A DNA stretch of 64,000 nucleotides from JBAYIE01 sp965279165. Its GTDB lineage: Bacteria > Bacteroidota > Bacteroidia > UKL13-3. Within the stretch, counting starts at the first letter, position 1. Each line of letters begins with the position of its first letter. The translations under genes were made by a program, and so were the position numbers. This document shows, piece after piece, positions 45,567-54,520 of the stretch. The stretch spans positions 1,240,001-1,304,000 of the forward strand of contig OZ257140.1 of assembly GCA_965279165.1 (NCBI GenBank), read 5' to 3'. The notes beneath the pieces are model-generated. The model ran no database searches. It saw only the letters and a program-made list of their open reading frames with translations, and was not told the origin of the DNA.

Positions 45567-46092
45567 TAATAATGTCACCCCTTCAGGGTTTGGTTCGGGT
45601 GTATTTCATTTCTATTACAATAATGTCACCCTTTCAGGGTTCTATTCATTTTCTGCCGTTGTTCTTATAATAATACCACCCTTTCAGGGTTTGGTTCGGG
45701 TAAATTTTGTTTCAATTACAATAATGTCACCCTTTCAGGGTTCATATAGTATTTCAATTTGTTCGTAAAATTAACGAGTCGTTCATTCACAAAATAAATT
45801 GCAATTGAGTCGGTTAATTGAATAATGTCATCAATTCAGGATTCTGTTCAAATACAGTTGTTGTTCGTATAATAATGTCACCCTTTCAGGGTTTTATTCA
45901 GGTATATTTCGTTTCAATTATAATAATGGCACCCTTTCAGGGTTCAATGCATCTACAGTGCTTGTTCTTATAACAATTCCACCTTTCCAGGGTTGTAGTT
46001 CTAGTTCATTAAGTTCATAAACCAATATAAAATTAACTCACTAGGGTTTGATAAGCTTGATTATTTAACCCTGAAAGGGTGGTATTATTATG
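45567..46092. repeat. ACCCTTTCAGGGT palindrome array, right of TnpA
   Basis: Hairpins at 45577, 45628, 45678, 45729, 45880, 45931, 45981 (decayed) and 46068 (opposite orientation), again on a 50-51 base grid; decayed positions fill the 45729-45880 gap. The last 220 bases (45871-46090) repeat sequence from the left array (44321-44395 and 44485-44640), so long direct repeats flank the transposase. Confidence 0.88.
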
Positions 46093-46172
46093 CATAAATT
46101 ATTTAAGTTATTTGAAGATGTCAATTCATAGTTTCTTCTGTTTCGATTTTAACAACCTGCCTAATATCCCAT

Positions 46173-46772
46173 TTATCGGTAACCGGCTTTAAAATTCAAA
46201 ACGGCCAATGTGTCTAAATTAACATCGGGTCCGGGATACTCATACATTCCAACGTAACGCACTAAATTCCAATCATAATTACCCTCCTTATACATTGGTC
46301 CGAATTCATAAAACTCTCTGCCAAATGCCAAGTAAGACCATCGTTTAATAAGATGTCTTCTGTTTCCTAAGCCGACAAGTCTGGTGATTAAAATTGGTGG
46401 ACTCATACCTAGTCCATGACTACCCCAATAATAATAAAACAACGAATCGTTGCGGAAATAGTAATTAAAAGCATGGTCATTATCATATTTAGAATCCTCC
46501 ACAAACTGTAGCCATGAAGCAAAAACCAATTGAGAATCATTTAAAAAGGTTATGTTTTCTATATAACAACAAGGGGTTAAATCCTCCCCATACCCATACA
46601 TTACATAATCCATTGGAATTTCCTTGGTTGCATCCATACCTTTAATCCAAGCATGGTAATTCCATTCCGAGTGGTATAACTTTATTTCATGCGGATAAAA
46701 AGGTTGTACTTTTTCTTCCTTTCTGCATCCGGCAAAAATTACAAGTATGGCTATTATTCTGAACCAATTCAT
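46173..46772 (-). CDS. Lipoprotein, unknown function
   Basis: About 199 residues from ATG 46772 (MNWFRIIAILVIFAGCRKEE). It is a clear lipobox with Cys after FAG; the nine residues upstream in the longer frame do not fit a signal. The body is rich in Tyr and Trp (HSEWNYHAWIKGMD, FNYYFRNDSLFYYYWG) without a recognised domain. It lies downstream of a T9SS cargo gene but is separated by a strong terminator. Confidence 0.7.
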   Translation of the reverse strand: MNWFRIIAILVIFAGCRKEEKVQPFYPHEIKLYHSEWNYHAWIKGMDATKEIPMDYVMYGYGEDLTPCCYIENITFLNDSQLVFASWLQFVEDSKYDNDHAFNYYFRNDSLFYYYWGSHGLGMSPPILITRLVGLGNRRHLIKRWSYLAFGREFYEFGPMYKEGNYDWNLVRYVGMYEYPGPDVNLDTLAVLNFKAGYR

Positions 46773-46798
46773 ACTTTCAATTGAAATATAAAGATACA

Positions 46799-46832
46799 AA
46801 AAAGCCGGACTTGAAAAACAAGTCCGGCTTTA
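46799..46832 (-). terminator. Terminator of the T9SS cargo gene at 46847
   Basis: Perfect 13-base stem AAAGCCGGACTTG / CAAGTCCGGCTTT with an AAAAA loop and an A-run (T-run on the minus strand) just after the stop. Confidence 0.92.
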
Positions 46833-46846
46833 ATCAAATCATAAAA

Positions 46847-48256
46847 CTACTCGATCACTACCTTTTTGGTCATTCCCGCGTTCAGTGAAATCACCTGAAC
46901 AAAATAAATGCCTTTGGATAAGGTAGAAATATTTACCGGAATGAGGATTTCGCCTGCTCCTACATTCATCTCTGAAAATTGTTCTACTACTTTGCCTTTA
47001 ATATCCATGATACGCAAGGCAATTTTATCGCTTTGTTTAAAGGTAAGCAATACATTGATATGCTCCCTTGCCGGATTTGGATAAACCATCATATTTAAAT
47101 GGCTATACATTGCGTCGTTCGTACCTGCATAAATATAATTATCAAAACTTAAGTTATCAATATAAGCCACTGATTGTCCTCGAGGACTATGGTTGATATC
47201 ATTTTCAATGAAAGTTGATATCCCAATGGTTGCACTATCCGGAGTTTCAACCGGATTATGATAAAATATATCAGCACTAAAAGGTGTATAGCTAGAATTA
47301 TTTAAAGAACTCATAAAATCACCCCATCCTATTGAATTGCCATTTTTGAAAAGTTGAATGGTAACTCTAAACGTATCTCCATTTTGCGGTAAAAATTTAT
47401 AAAATCCTTTCAAAGAAGTTGGTTTACCTACTACAGGAAAAGATGGTCCCCAACTATTTTGCATTTCTCTACCTTTGGTTTGTGTACGTCCTTTAACAGT
47501 ATCACCATTGTTAAATATAGTTTGTATTTTCATGGCATAGTTACCCGAATATTTATCGGATGATCTAGCCACAGAACCTTCCATATTGCCGCGGGTGTCC
47601 ATGTCCCAACCTACAGGAAATGCAATGCTTTGAGTTGTCCATGTTTCAAAATCCGGATTAGGAACATTTTGGGTGGTGCCGGTAAAACTTATGTTGTCAA
47701 CAATCACCCAACTATTGGTATTGATACTATTTTTACTATCGGGATTAGTGGATGTAAATGCCAAAAACATGGTGTCGGGAAATTGCGAACTTTTATAATC
47801 AATTTTAAATGCCATACGCTTAAAGGATGAAATGTACGTTCCACCAACAAGAAATAGGTTGCTGGTAATAGGGACATTGTTTTTTGACATAGAAACCACA
47901 ACCCAAGCAGTATCTCCTACTTCAATATCATACTTTAAGTAAGCAATCAGAGAATCCGGACGGGTGCTAAACGGAACACCTCCTGTAAAACCGCTATCTT
48001 CAGGATTACCATACAAAACTACTCCGGGACCACTGTCATCATTCCCTTGTAATTTCACGGCAAAAGAACCATTAGCTGCGGGTGTTACCTTAGTTGTAGT
48101 TCCAAATATTGTCCAAGATGTTGGCTTCTCATTGGTTTGAATATTCCACGATTCCATATCCCAATTTGGAATTTGTGCCATCATCGACAGAGAAGTTAAC
48201 GTAGAAAGAACCAGTAGAAACAACTGTTTTCTGATTCGTGTAAGGTTTGATTTCAT
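46847..48256 (-). CDS. T9SS-sorted protein with two PCMD/CBM-like domains
   Basis: 469 residues from ATG 48256; the frame extends to 48319 without a signal. Signal peptide ends SLSMMAQ. Two similar halves each begin with an N-x-D-x-E-x-W motif (PNWDMESWNIQ and PNPDFETWTTQ), followed by a jelly-roll-like region and a VDNISF/IDNLSF strand, resembling putative carbohydrate-binding modules. A type A sorting domain (VYPNPAREHINVLL to KKVVIE) ends the protein. Confidence 0.82.
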   Translation of the reverse strand: MKSNLTRIRKQLFLLVLSTLTSLSMMAQIPNWDMESWNIQTNEKPTSWTIFGTTTKVTPAANGSFAVKLQGNDDSGPGVVLYGNPEDSGFTGGVPFSTRPDSLIAYLKYDIEVGDTAWVVVSMSKNNVPITSNLFLVGGTYISSFKRMAFKIDYKSSQFPDTMFLAFTSTNPDSKNSINTNSWVIVDNISFTGTTQNVPNPDFETWTTQSIAFPVGWDMDTRGNMEGSVARSSDKYSGNYAMKIQTIFNNGDTVKGRTQTKGREMQNSWGPSFPVVGKPTSLKGFYKFLPQNGDTFRVTIQLFKNGNSIGWGDFMSSLNNSSYTPFSADIFYHNPVETPDSATIGISTFIENDINHSPRGQSVAYIDNLSFDNYIYAGTNDAMYSHLNMMVYPNPAREHINVLLTFKQSDKIALRIMDIKGKVVEQFSEMNVGAGEILIPVNISTLSKGIYFVQVISLNAGMTKKVVIE

Positions 48257-48558
48257 GGTTTGATTGATTAGAACATCAAGAGAAAGAAATCGACTGATTC
48301 CGATACAAATTTTAACCAAAGAATTTGGGTGTTATTCTATCAAAAATCATCTATTCACATGATTAAATAGATTTCTATTTAGGCAGATTAAATGTAATAT
48401 TGAAAAAACAAGATTTAGGCAGGTTCGATCTTTGGATGAATCCCTACCTTAATACAAGACAATTCACACTTCATGGTGTAAAAGGAAATATCCTTTAAGG
48501 CAATTACACCAACACAAAAGCCTTATTTCGTAGGCTGAAGATTAAAAGCTAATAAAAC
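48257..48558. promoter_or_regulatory. Divergent control region between the T9SS cargo and murA
   Basis: About 300 bases with no gene. No convincing TAnnTTTG box or hairpin was seen. The region must carry promoters for both genes. Confidence 0.4.
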
Positions 48559-49869
48559 ATGGGTACATTTAAGGTAAAGGGGGGCAAACAATTAAAGGGT
48601 GAAATCATACCTCAGGGCGCAAAAAATGAGGCATTGCAGATAGTTTCAGCGGTTTTACTTACCTCCGAAAAAGTTACCATTTCCAATATTCCATTGATTC
48701 GCGATGTAATGAAATTGATTGAGTTAATGGGTGATTTGGGGGTATTGGTTCAAAAAATAAATGACGATACCTATAGTTTTGAAGCCAAAGAAGTAAATCT
48801 GGATTATTTAAGAAGCGATGATTTTCGCAAGAAAGGTGCGGCATTGCGCGGCTCTATCATGATAATTGGTCCGATGTTGGCACGTTTTGGCATGGCATTT
48901 ATCCCTGAACCCGGTGGCGATAAAATTGGCCGACGTCCGGTAGACACCCATTTACGCGCCTTCGAACACCTTGGTGCTACTTTCGAACATTTAAGGGAAG
49001 AACGGTTTTATCGCATCAATGGAAAAAATTTACAAGGCTCGTATATCATGTTGGATGAAGCCTCTGTAACGGGAACTGCCAATATTGTGATGGCTGCCTC
49101 TTTGGCTAAAGGCACAACCCAAATTTATAACGCTGCTTCTGAACCTTACTTGCAGCAATTATGTAAAATGATAAACCGCATGGGCGGAAAAATAAGTGGC
49201 ATTGGTTCCAATTTATTAACCATAGAAGGCGTTAAAGAATTAGGAGGTTGCGAACATCGGATGCTACCGGATATGATTGAAATCGGTTCTTTTATTGGAT
49301 TAGCAGCAACAACCCAATCAGAAATAACCATAAAAAACTGTTCTATTCCGGATTTGGGGATCATTCCAAACGTATTCAGAAAAATGGGAATTGAACTGGA
49401 GTTTAGGGGTGATGATATTTTTGTTCCGGCACAAGAATCCTTTAAAATACAATCTTTGATTGATGGATCTATTTTAACCATTAAAGATGGAATATGGCCG
49501 GCCTTTACCCCGGATTTACTATCCATCGCTTTGGTTACGGCTACGCAGGCCAAGGGAAGTGTTTTAATCCATCAATGGATGTTTGAGAGTAGGTTGTTTT
49601 TTGTAGATAACCTGATTGATATGGGTGCCAAAATTATATTATGTGACCCGCACCGGGCAGTTGTAATTGGTTCGAATCGGGAAACCAAATTAAGGGGTAT
49701 AACCATGAGTTCGCCGGATATACGCGCCGGAGTAGCCATGCTTATAGCAGCATTGGCAGCCAATGGAACCAGTACCATACACAATATTGAACAAATAGAT
49801 AGAGGGTATCAAAATATCGACCAAAGACTAAATGCCATTGGTGCCCAAATTGAACGCATAGATTCATAA
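48559..49869 (+). CDS. murA: UDP-N-acetylglucosamine 1-carboxyvinyltransferase with Asp in place of the catalytic Cys
   Basis: 436 residues. First committed step of peptidoglycan synthesis. GTFKVKGGKQLKGEI, PQGAKNEAL (Lys and Asn substrate residues) and the family loop are present, but the loop reads PEPGGDKIGRRPVDTH. The residue equal to E. coli Cys115, the fosfomycin target, is Asp121 (codon GAT). Asp at this place is known from Mycobacterium and Chlamydia MurA and gives fosfomycin insensitivity with retained activity. Confidence 0.95.
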   Translation: MGTFKVKGGKQLKGEIIPQGAKNEALQIVSAVLLTSEKVTISNIPLIRDVMKLIELMGDLGVLVQKINDDTYSFEAKEVNLDYLRSDDFRKKGAALRGSIMIIGPMLARFGMAFIPEPGGDKIGRRPVDTHLRAFEHLGATFEHLREERFYRINGKNLQGSYIMLDEASVTGTANIVMAASLAKGTTQIYNAASEPYLQQLCKMINRMGGKISGIGSNLLTIEGVKELGGCEHRMLPDMIEIGSFIGLAATTQSEITIKNCSIPDLGIIPNVFRKMGIELEFRGDDIFVPAQESFKIQSLIDGSILTIKDGIWPAFTPDLLSIALVTATQAKGSVLIHQWMFESRLFFVDNLIDMGAKIILCDPHRAVVIGSNRETKLRGITMSSPDIRAGVAMLIAALAANGTSTIHNIEQIDRGYQNIDQRLNAIGAQIERIDS

Positions 49870-49893
49870 GTTTCTTTGCAGTAATATTGCAGG

Positions 49894-50406
49894 ATGCAAC
49901 CCTTATTGGTTTTGTCGTTTTTACTATGGTTCTTTCAATCGAAACCTGTAACCCTAAAAACAGGTGACAGTTTACCGCCTTGCGTTTTTCAAACTGCATC
50001 CAATGAAGTTATTTATACCGATTCATTGAAAGGAAATATTGTAGTTATTGATTTCTGGGCAAGCTGGAATATTTCATCCCGAAAACATAACCTTCAATTG
50101 TTAAAAATGTACGAGAAATACAGGATTAGTAATTTCAGAAGGAAAGGTCAGGTATTGTTTTTAAGTATTTCGCTCGATACCAAACGCGATCTGTGGCTTG
50201 TTGCCAGGGCTAAGGATGACCTCCATTGGCCATACAATATCTGCGACCTTAAAGGATGGGAATCAGAGATAACCGAGCAATTAGGGCTGCGCATAATACC
50301 TACAAATTTTGTGGTAAACCAGGAAGGTTTGATTGTTGGAAAAAACATGTGGGGAATACAACTGGATACCACTTTGCGAAACCTAAACAAAGAAATGCCA
50401 AATTGA
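49894..50406 (+). CDS. Thioredoxin-fold (TlpA-like) protein lacking the CXXC motif
   Basis: 170 residues. The N-terminal hydrophobic segment (MQPLLVLSFLLWFFQS) suggests export or anchoring. Thioredoxin fold elements are clear (IVVIDFWASW, VLFLSISLDTKRDLW, LGLRIIPTNFVVNQEGLIVGKN with the cis-Pro loop), but the redox motif WCxxC reads WNISS (58-62). It is therefore not a disulfide oxidoreductase; a structural or binding role is possible. It lies 24 bases after murA and 46 bases before grpE. Confidence 0.8.
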   Translation: MQPLLVLSFLLWFFQSKPVTLKTGDSLPPCVFQTASNEVIYTDSLKGNIVVIDFWASWNISSRKHNLQLLKMYEKYRISNFRRKGQVLFLSISLDTKRDLWLVARAKDDLHWPYNICDLKGWESEITEQLGLRIIPTNFVVNQEGLIVGKNMWGIQLDTTLRNLNKEMPN

Positions 50407-50452
50407 CACCGAAACTTGGAATGGCAGTGCCTTTGAAGGTGACTCTATAGAA

Positions 50453-51070
50453 ATGTTCGGATACAAGAAAAAAACACAGAAAATGAACGAAGAAAAACCG
50501 ATAAATAGCAATGAAGAGCCTGTTGTTACAGGAGAAGTAAAGGATGTCCCAGCTGAAACAATAGAGGAAATAAAGTCACAAATTGAACATGACATCAAAG
50601 AAATTCAGGAAAAAGAGTCAGCCGGAGAAAAAAACTGGGCAGATGAATTTAAAACGATAGAAGATAAATATTTGCGTTTGTATGCTGATTTTGAAAATTA
50701 TAAACGCAGAACCGGTGCTGAACGTATAGAATTATTCAGAACGGCTAACCAGGAGGTACTCGTTTCCTTACTTCCTGTTTTGGATGATTTTGAACGTGCC
50801 TTGAAAGCCATGCAACAAGCAACAGAAGTTAGTGCCATCAAAACAGGCATCGAACTGGTTCAAACAAAATTAGCCAATACCTTACAATCGAAAGGACTAA
50901 AACCAATGGATTGCCAAGGAAAACCATTTGATCCGGATTTTCATGAAGCAATAACCAAGATTCCGGCACCAACCGAAGAATTGAAGGACAAAGTGGTAGA
51001 TGAAGTAGAAAAGGGTTATTTTTTAGGAGAAAAGGTAATTCGATTTGCCAAAGTAGTTGTAGGAGAATAA
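50453..51070 (+). CDS. grpE: Nucleotide exchange factor GrpE
   Basis: 205 residues. Releases ADP from DnaK. Charged N-terminal region, long coiled coil, then YLRLYADFENYKRRTGAER and LLPVLDDFERAL, with the C-terminal beta domain (GKPFDPDFHEAI, LGEKVIRFAKVVV). ATG 50483 is an alternative start. dnaJ starts 3 bases after its stop, an operon. Confidence 0.95.
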   Translation: MFGYKKKTQKMNEEKPINSNEEPVVTGEVKDVPAETIEEIKSQIEHDIKEIQEKESAGEKNWADEFKTIEDKYLRLYADFENYKRRTGAERIELFRTANQEVLVSLLPVLDDFERALKAMQQATEVSAIKTGIELVQTKLANTLQSKGLKPMDCQGKPFDPDFHEAITKIPAPTEELKDKVVDEVEKGYFLGEKVIRFAKVVVGE

Positions 51071-51073
51071 ACA

Positions 51074-52195
51074 ATGGCAAAAAGAGATTATTACGAAATA
51101 TTAGGCGTTCCGAAAAACGTAGCTGCCGATGAGTTAAAAAAAGCTTACCGACAGATGGCGATTAAGTTTCATCCGGATAAAAACCCGGGAAACAAAGAAG
51201 CGGAAGAAAAATTTAAAGAAGCAGCAGAAGCATATGAAATATTAAGCGACCCTAATAAACGAGCCAATTACGATCGTTTTGGACATCAAGGTGCTACCAA
51301 TTTTGGCGGACAACAAGGTCACCACATGAACATGGACGATATTTTTAGTCAGTTCGGTGATATTTTTGGCGATAGCAGTCCGTTCGAATCCTTTTTTGGT
51401 GGTTCAGGAGGAGGAAGAAGAAGTGGAGGCGTTAGAGGAAATAATGTTCGTGTAAAAGTAAAATTAACCTTACACGAAATTGCAACCGGTGTAGAAAAGA
51501 AAATAAAATTTCATCGCCAAATTTTAGCCGATGGATTGTCGTTTAAAACTTGTGTAACCTGTGCAGGTGGCGGACAAGTAAGACGAGTAACCCAAACTTT
51601 TTTAGGTCAAATGGCAACCACCCAGGTTTGTCCAACCTGCCATGGATCCGGAAAAACCATTGATAAACGTCCGGCAGGTGTAGGTGCGGATGGTTTGGTA
51701 AGCAAAGAAGAAATTGTAACGATTAATATACCGGCAGGAGTTGCTAATGGCATGCAATTAAGCATGAGTGGCAAAGGCAATTCGGGACCAAACGGTGGAC
51801 CGGCGGGCGATTTGATCATATTAATTGAGGAACAAGATGACCCTGTTTTAAAGCGTGAGGGAAACAATATTGTTTACGATTTATACCTCCATTTTAGTGA
51901 TGCAGCAATTGGCACGAGTGTTGAAATTCCAACGGTAGATGGCAAAGTGAAAATGAAAATTGATTCGGGAACACATGCAGGTAAAATACTTCGTTTGCGC
52001 CACAAGGGAATTCCTGATTTGAATTCGCACAATCGGGGCGATCAGTTGGTACATGTAAATATTTGGACCCCGCAGAAATTAAGTGCAGAAGAAAAAACGA
52101 TTCTTGAAAAATTGAAAGAGTCGGATAATTTCAAACCACATCCGGGTAAGAATGATAAAAGCTTTTTCGATAAGATGAGGGAGTATTTTCAGTAA
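51074..52195 (+). CDS. dnaJ: Chaperone DnaJ with a reduced zinc domain
   Basis: 373 residues. J domain with HPD (KFHPDKNPG), Gly/Phe-rich linker, zinc domain and C-terminal substrate domains. Only two of the four usual CxxCxGxG motifs are left (CVTCAGGGQV and CPTCHGSGKT, around residues 159-200); the outer pair is replaced by KFHRQILADGL and RPAGVGADG. I recall the same reduction in other Bacteroidota DnaJ proteins, so it is likely a lineage trait. Directly downstream of grpE. Confidence 0.95.
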   Translation: MAKRDYYEILGVPKNVAADELKKAYRQMAIKFHPDKNPGNKEAEEKFKEAAEAYEILSDPNKRANYDRFGHQGATNFGGQQGHHMNMDDIFSQFGDIFGDSSPFESFFGGSGGGRRSGGVRGNNVRVKVKLTLHEIATGVEKKIKFHRQILADGLSFKTCVTCAGGGQVRRVTQTFLGQMATTQVCPTCHGSGKTIDKRPAGVGADGLVSKEEIVTINIPAGVANGMQLSMSGKGNSGPNGGPAGDLIILIEEQDDPVLKREGNNIVYDLYLHFSDAAIGTSVEIPTVDGKVKMKIDSGTHAGKILRLRHKGIPDLNSHNRGDQLVHVNIWTPQKLSAEEKTILEKLKESDNFKPHPGKNDKSFFDKMREYFQ

Positions 52196-52259
52196 ATAGT
52201 CGTCTCTCCCAAAGTTCTTTTAAAATAAATGTGAGGTTTCAAAATCAGTTTTATGTTTT

Positions 52260-52500
52260 ATGTTGATTTTGGGGCTCATGCGCCCCAAGCCCCCATTCAC
52301 TTTTTTTCTTGATAAAAAAAGTAAACAAAAAAATCAAGGCTTCCTATTTTTATGCTGCATTTTACGAATCGCACCACCCACGCAACCCAAGCCGCCCTTA
52401 CGCTCTTGGCCAACTCAAGCTCGTGGGTTACTTGCTTATCCCGGCGCAATGGTGCTCTTCTTAAATGCTACGCATAAAAATAGAAGGCCACCATCTCCGA
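52260..52500. repeat. Intergenic repeat-like stretch with A/T-run hairpin
   Basis: The 490-base gap after dnaJ holds CTTGATAAAAAAAGTAAAC...ATCAAG, an inverted repeat CTTGAT/ATCAAG around A-rich sequence (about 52309-52342), and a GC-richer part. An 83-codon frame through it (52260-52511) has no coding character. I believe similar sequence is scattered in Bacteroidota genomes, but this is from memory only. The rest of the gap shows nothing. Confidence 0.4.
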
Positions 52501-52686
52501 AAAATATTTAGGTAAAAGGGAGATTCTACCTTTGTCGCTGATAATAGATAGAACAAATGGATCAACCGAATTTGCAAGCTTTTTAAAAGTTTGCACCGAT
52601 ACCTTGCATATAATTTGAGACAAATTTGAATCGAAAGTAATGCTAAATCTAATTTTCCAGACCTTTTGAGGGTCGACTAAATAAAA

Positions 52687-54399
52687 TTACTCCTTTATTA
52701 ATTTCCCAAGTCCTATAACCTTTTCTCCTTCTATGGCTTGCAAGAAATATATTCCTTTAGAAATTTTATTCAGGTAAAATTTTTCATCTTTATCTTTTAT
52801 CAATTTGTATTTTCTACCCTGCATATCGGTAGCCATAACGGTGTTACAGGCGGAGTTGTCTGACAATTGAATATACTCGTTTGCTGGATTCGGATACCAA
52901 TTCAGACGCATCTGATTTTCCTGATTAACCAATCCTGTTGCGCTGCTACCATATTTCCAAATTCCAAACCCCAACGGATTGTTATATCCTTCAAAATACA
53001 ATACACCACCGGCTGTAAAAAACTTATTTCCATTGGCCGACATCAGTCCATTATTTAAAACCCCTGCACTTTGACCCGGAAATATATCCCACTTTTCAAC
53101 CAAACCTGTTGCCGGATTATAACGATAGGGTTCGTTGCCAATAGTTGAGTCTTTAATATTAAAGTATAGTTGATTGTTGTATCGTATATAATCTGTGAAA
53201 TTCTCGAATTCAGGGGTAAAGTTGGTTACTTTAACTGTTCCGGATGTGGTTAAATCGGTTGTATATAATTGGTGGGTATATGTTGCATCTTCGATTCCTT
53301 GAAAATACAATTTACCTCCTATAGCTTCCATTCCAAATGGAAATGAACTTGCCTGACTTGATGACACATTAATATTTTTTATCAGTGTGATAGATAATGT
53401 ATTCAGGTCTTCGTCGATGGTATAGAGTTCAGCACCGGTAGTGTCGGAGATGCCATTGCTGTAAGGAATACCGCCAAACACAATTTTATTATTGAGCCAG
53501 GAAAAATCACTCATTCTAAGAAACGAATTACTTTCTGGTGTTTGTCCGGGAATAATTTTATATATATTGGTTTGATCGGTATTTAAAAAGCTTTTAAATG
53601 CGATATAACAATTCCCATTTAGAAATTTATAAATGAATGCACCATCGCCAATACCATTCTGACTGGTCGAAGAAATCACAACCGAACCAAAATTATAAGG
53701 TACCGTATTGATTTCGGTTCCATCGGTTTCGTACAATACGTAATGGTAATTTTGACCACTTCCTGTTTGTTTCAACGCTGAGAAAAATAAGGTATTGCCA
53801 ATGGTTACAAAGTACATTGGGTTGCTGCTGGTATAAAATCCAAGACTACCGGGCAGAATATCTCTCAACATAGTTGTTCCGGTTGATGTGCCATCGCTGC
53901 ACCAAAGTTCAATCCCTTTATTGTTTACAACCGAACCTGTATAATAATCTGCAGCGCCGAAATACAGTTTGTTTTTGTAGGCTATCATGCCTTTGAAATA
54001 ATTGTAATTAACTGCCTCAGCGAAATGTACTGTTTTGAAATATCGGATTAAAACGGGTGTGGTATTGACATGGTCGAATTTAAATAGTCCGACGGTATCG
54101 GTATTGATAGAAAGCATGAAAAAAATATTACCATTCATTTTGACAAAACCAACCGGTTCATGATTTACTGTTGGATTCAGCAAGGAATAATCAAAAACCT
54201 TTACTGTTCCTGCATCTGTTGCATCGGTACGCCAAACCTCCTTGGTTCCTCCGGGGATATAATACATATACTGATCCACGGCATAACAATCTCCATCTTG
54301 TAACATTTGGGTGTTACTGCCTATTCTGGAAGGCTCTTGGGCTTTTCCAACGAAACAACCCAAAACTACTAATACTAATACAATTACAATTTTGTGCAT
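52687..54399 (-). CDS. ELWxxDGT-repeat protein with T9SS sorting domain
   Basis: 570 residues from ATG 54399 (MHKIVIVLVLVVLGCFVGKAQ, a signal peptide); the longer frame from 54450 adds a second hydrophobic stretch and is less likely. Contains ELWxxDGT-type beta-propeller repeats (TKEVWRTDATDAGTVKVF, GIELWCSDGTSTGTTMLRDI, GAELYTIDEDL, HQLYTTDLTTSGTVKVTNF). A type A sorting domain (LNWYPNPANEYIQLSD to GLGKLIKE) ends it. Secreted or surface protein of unknown binding. Confidence 0.88.
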   Translation of the reverse strand: MHKIVIVLVLVVLGCFVGKAQEPSRIGSNTQMLQDGDCYAVDQYMYYIPGGTKEVWRTDATDAGTVKVFDYSLLNPTVNHEPVGFVKMNGNIFFMLSINTDTVGLFKFDHVNTTPVLIRYFKTVHFAEAVNYNYFKGMIAYKNKLYFGAADYYTGSVVNNKGIELWCSDGTSTGTTMLRDILPGSLGFYTSSNPMYFVTIGNTLFFSALKQTGSGQNYHYVLYETDGTEINTVPYNFGSVVISSTSQNGIGDGAFIYKFLNGNCYIAFKSFLNTDQTNIYKIIPGQTPESNSFLRMSDFSWLNNKIVFGGIPYSNGISDTTGAELYTIDEDLNTLSITLIKNINVSSSQASSFPFGMEAIGGKLYFQGIEDATYTHQLYTTDLTTSGTVKVTNFTPEFENFTDYIRYNNQLYFNIKDSTIGNEPYRYNPATGLVEKWDIFPGQSAGVLNNGLMSANGNKFFTAGGVLYFEGYNNPLGFGIWKYGSSATGLVNQENQMRLNWYPNPANEYIQLSDNSACNTVMATDMQGRKYKLIKDKDEKFYLNKISKGIYFLQAIEGEKVIGLGKLIKE

Positions 54400-54502
54400 A
54401 ACGATGATTCTAATTTTTAATAAAAATAATAAGAAGTACAAATATTTCAAAATGGAAGAAAAGGAATCTTGATTTCAGTTTCATTTATACTAATCAAACC
54501 AT

Positions 54503-54510
54503 TACATTTG
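54503..54510 (+). promoter_or_regulatory. -7 box of the tRNA-Arg array
   Basis: TACATTTG (TAnnTTTG), 10 bases before the first decayed tRNA-Arg copy; no other consensus box was seen before the intact gene. Confidence 0.5.
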
Positions 54511-54520
54511 CAGGGTTCAT

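Noticed and set aside
44321..46092. Regularly spaced short palindromic repeats that look like a CRISPR array
   Set aside because: The spacers are not unique (two types alternate and recur), the hairpin is only 13 bases, orientation flips within the array, and a Y1 transposase rather than cas genes sits in it.
52260..52511. 83-codon frame after dnaJ
   Set aside because: The sequence looks like an intergenic repeat with A-runs and a hairpin; there is no promoter, no domain and atypical composition.
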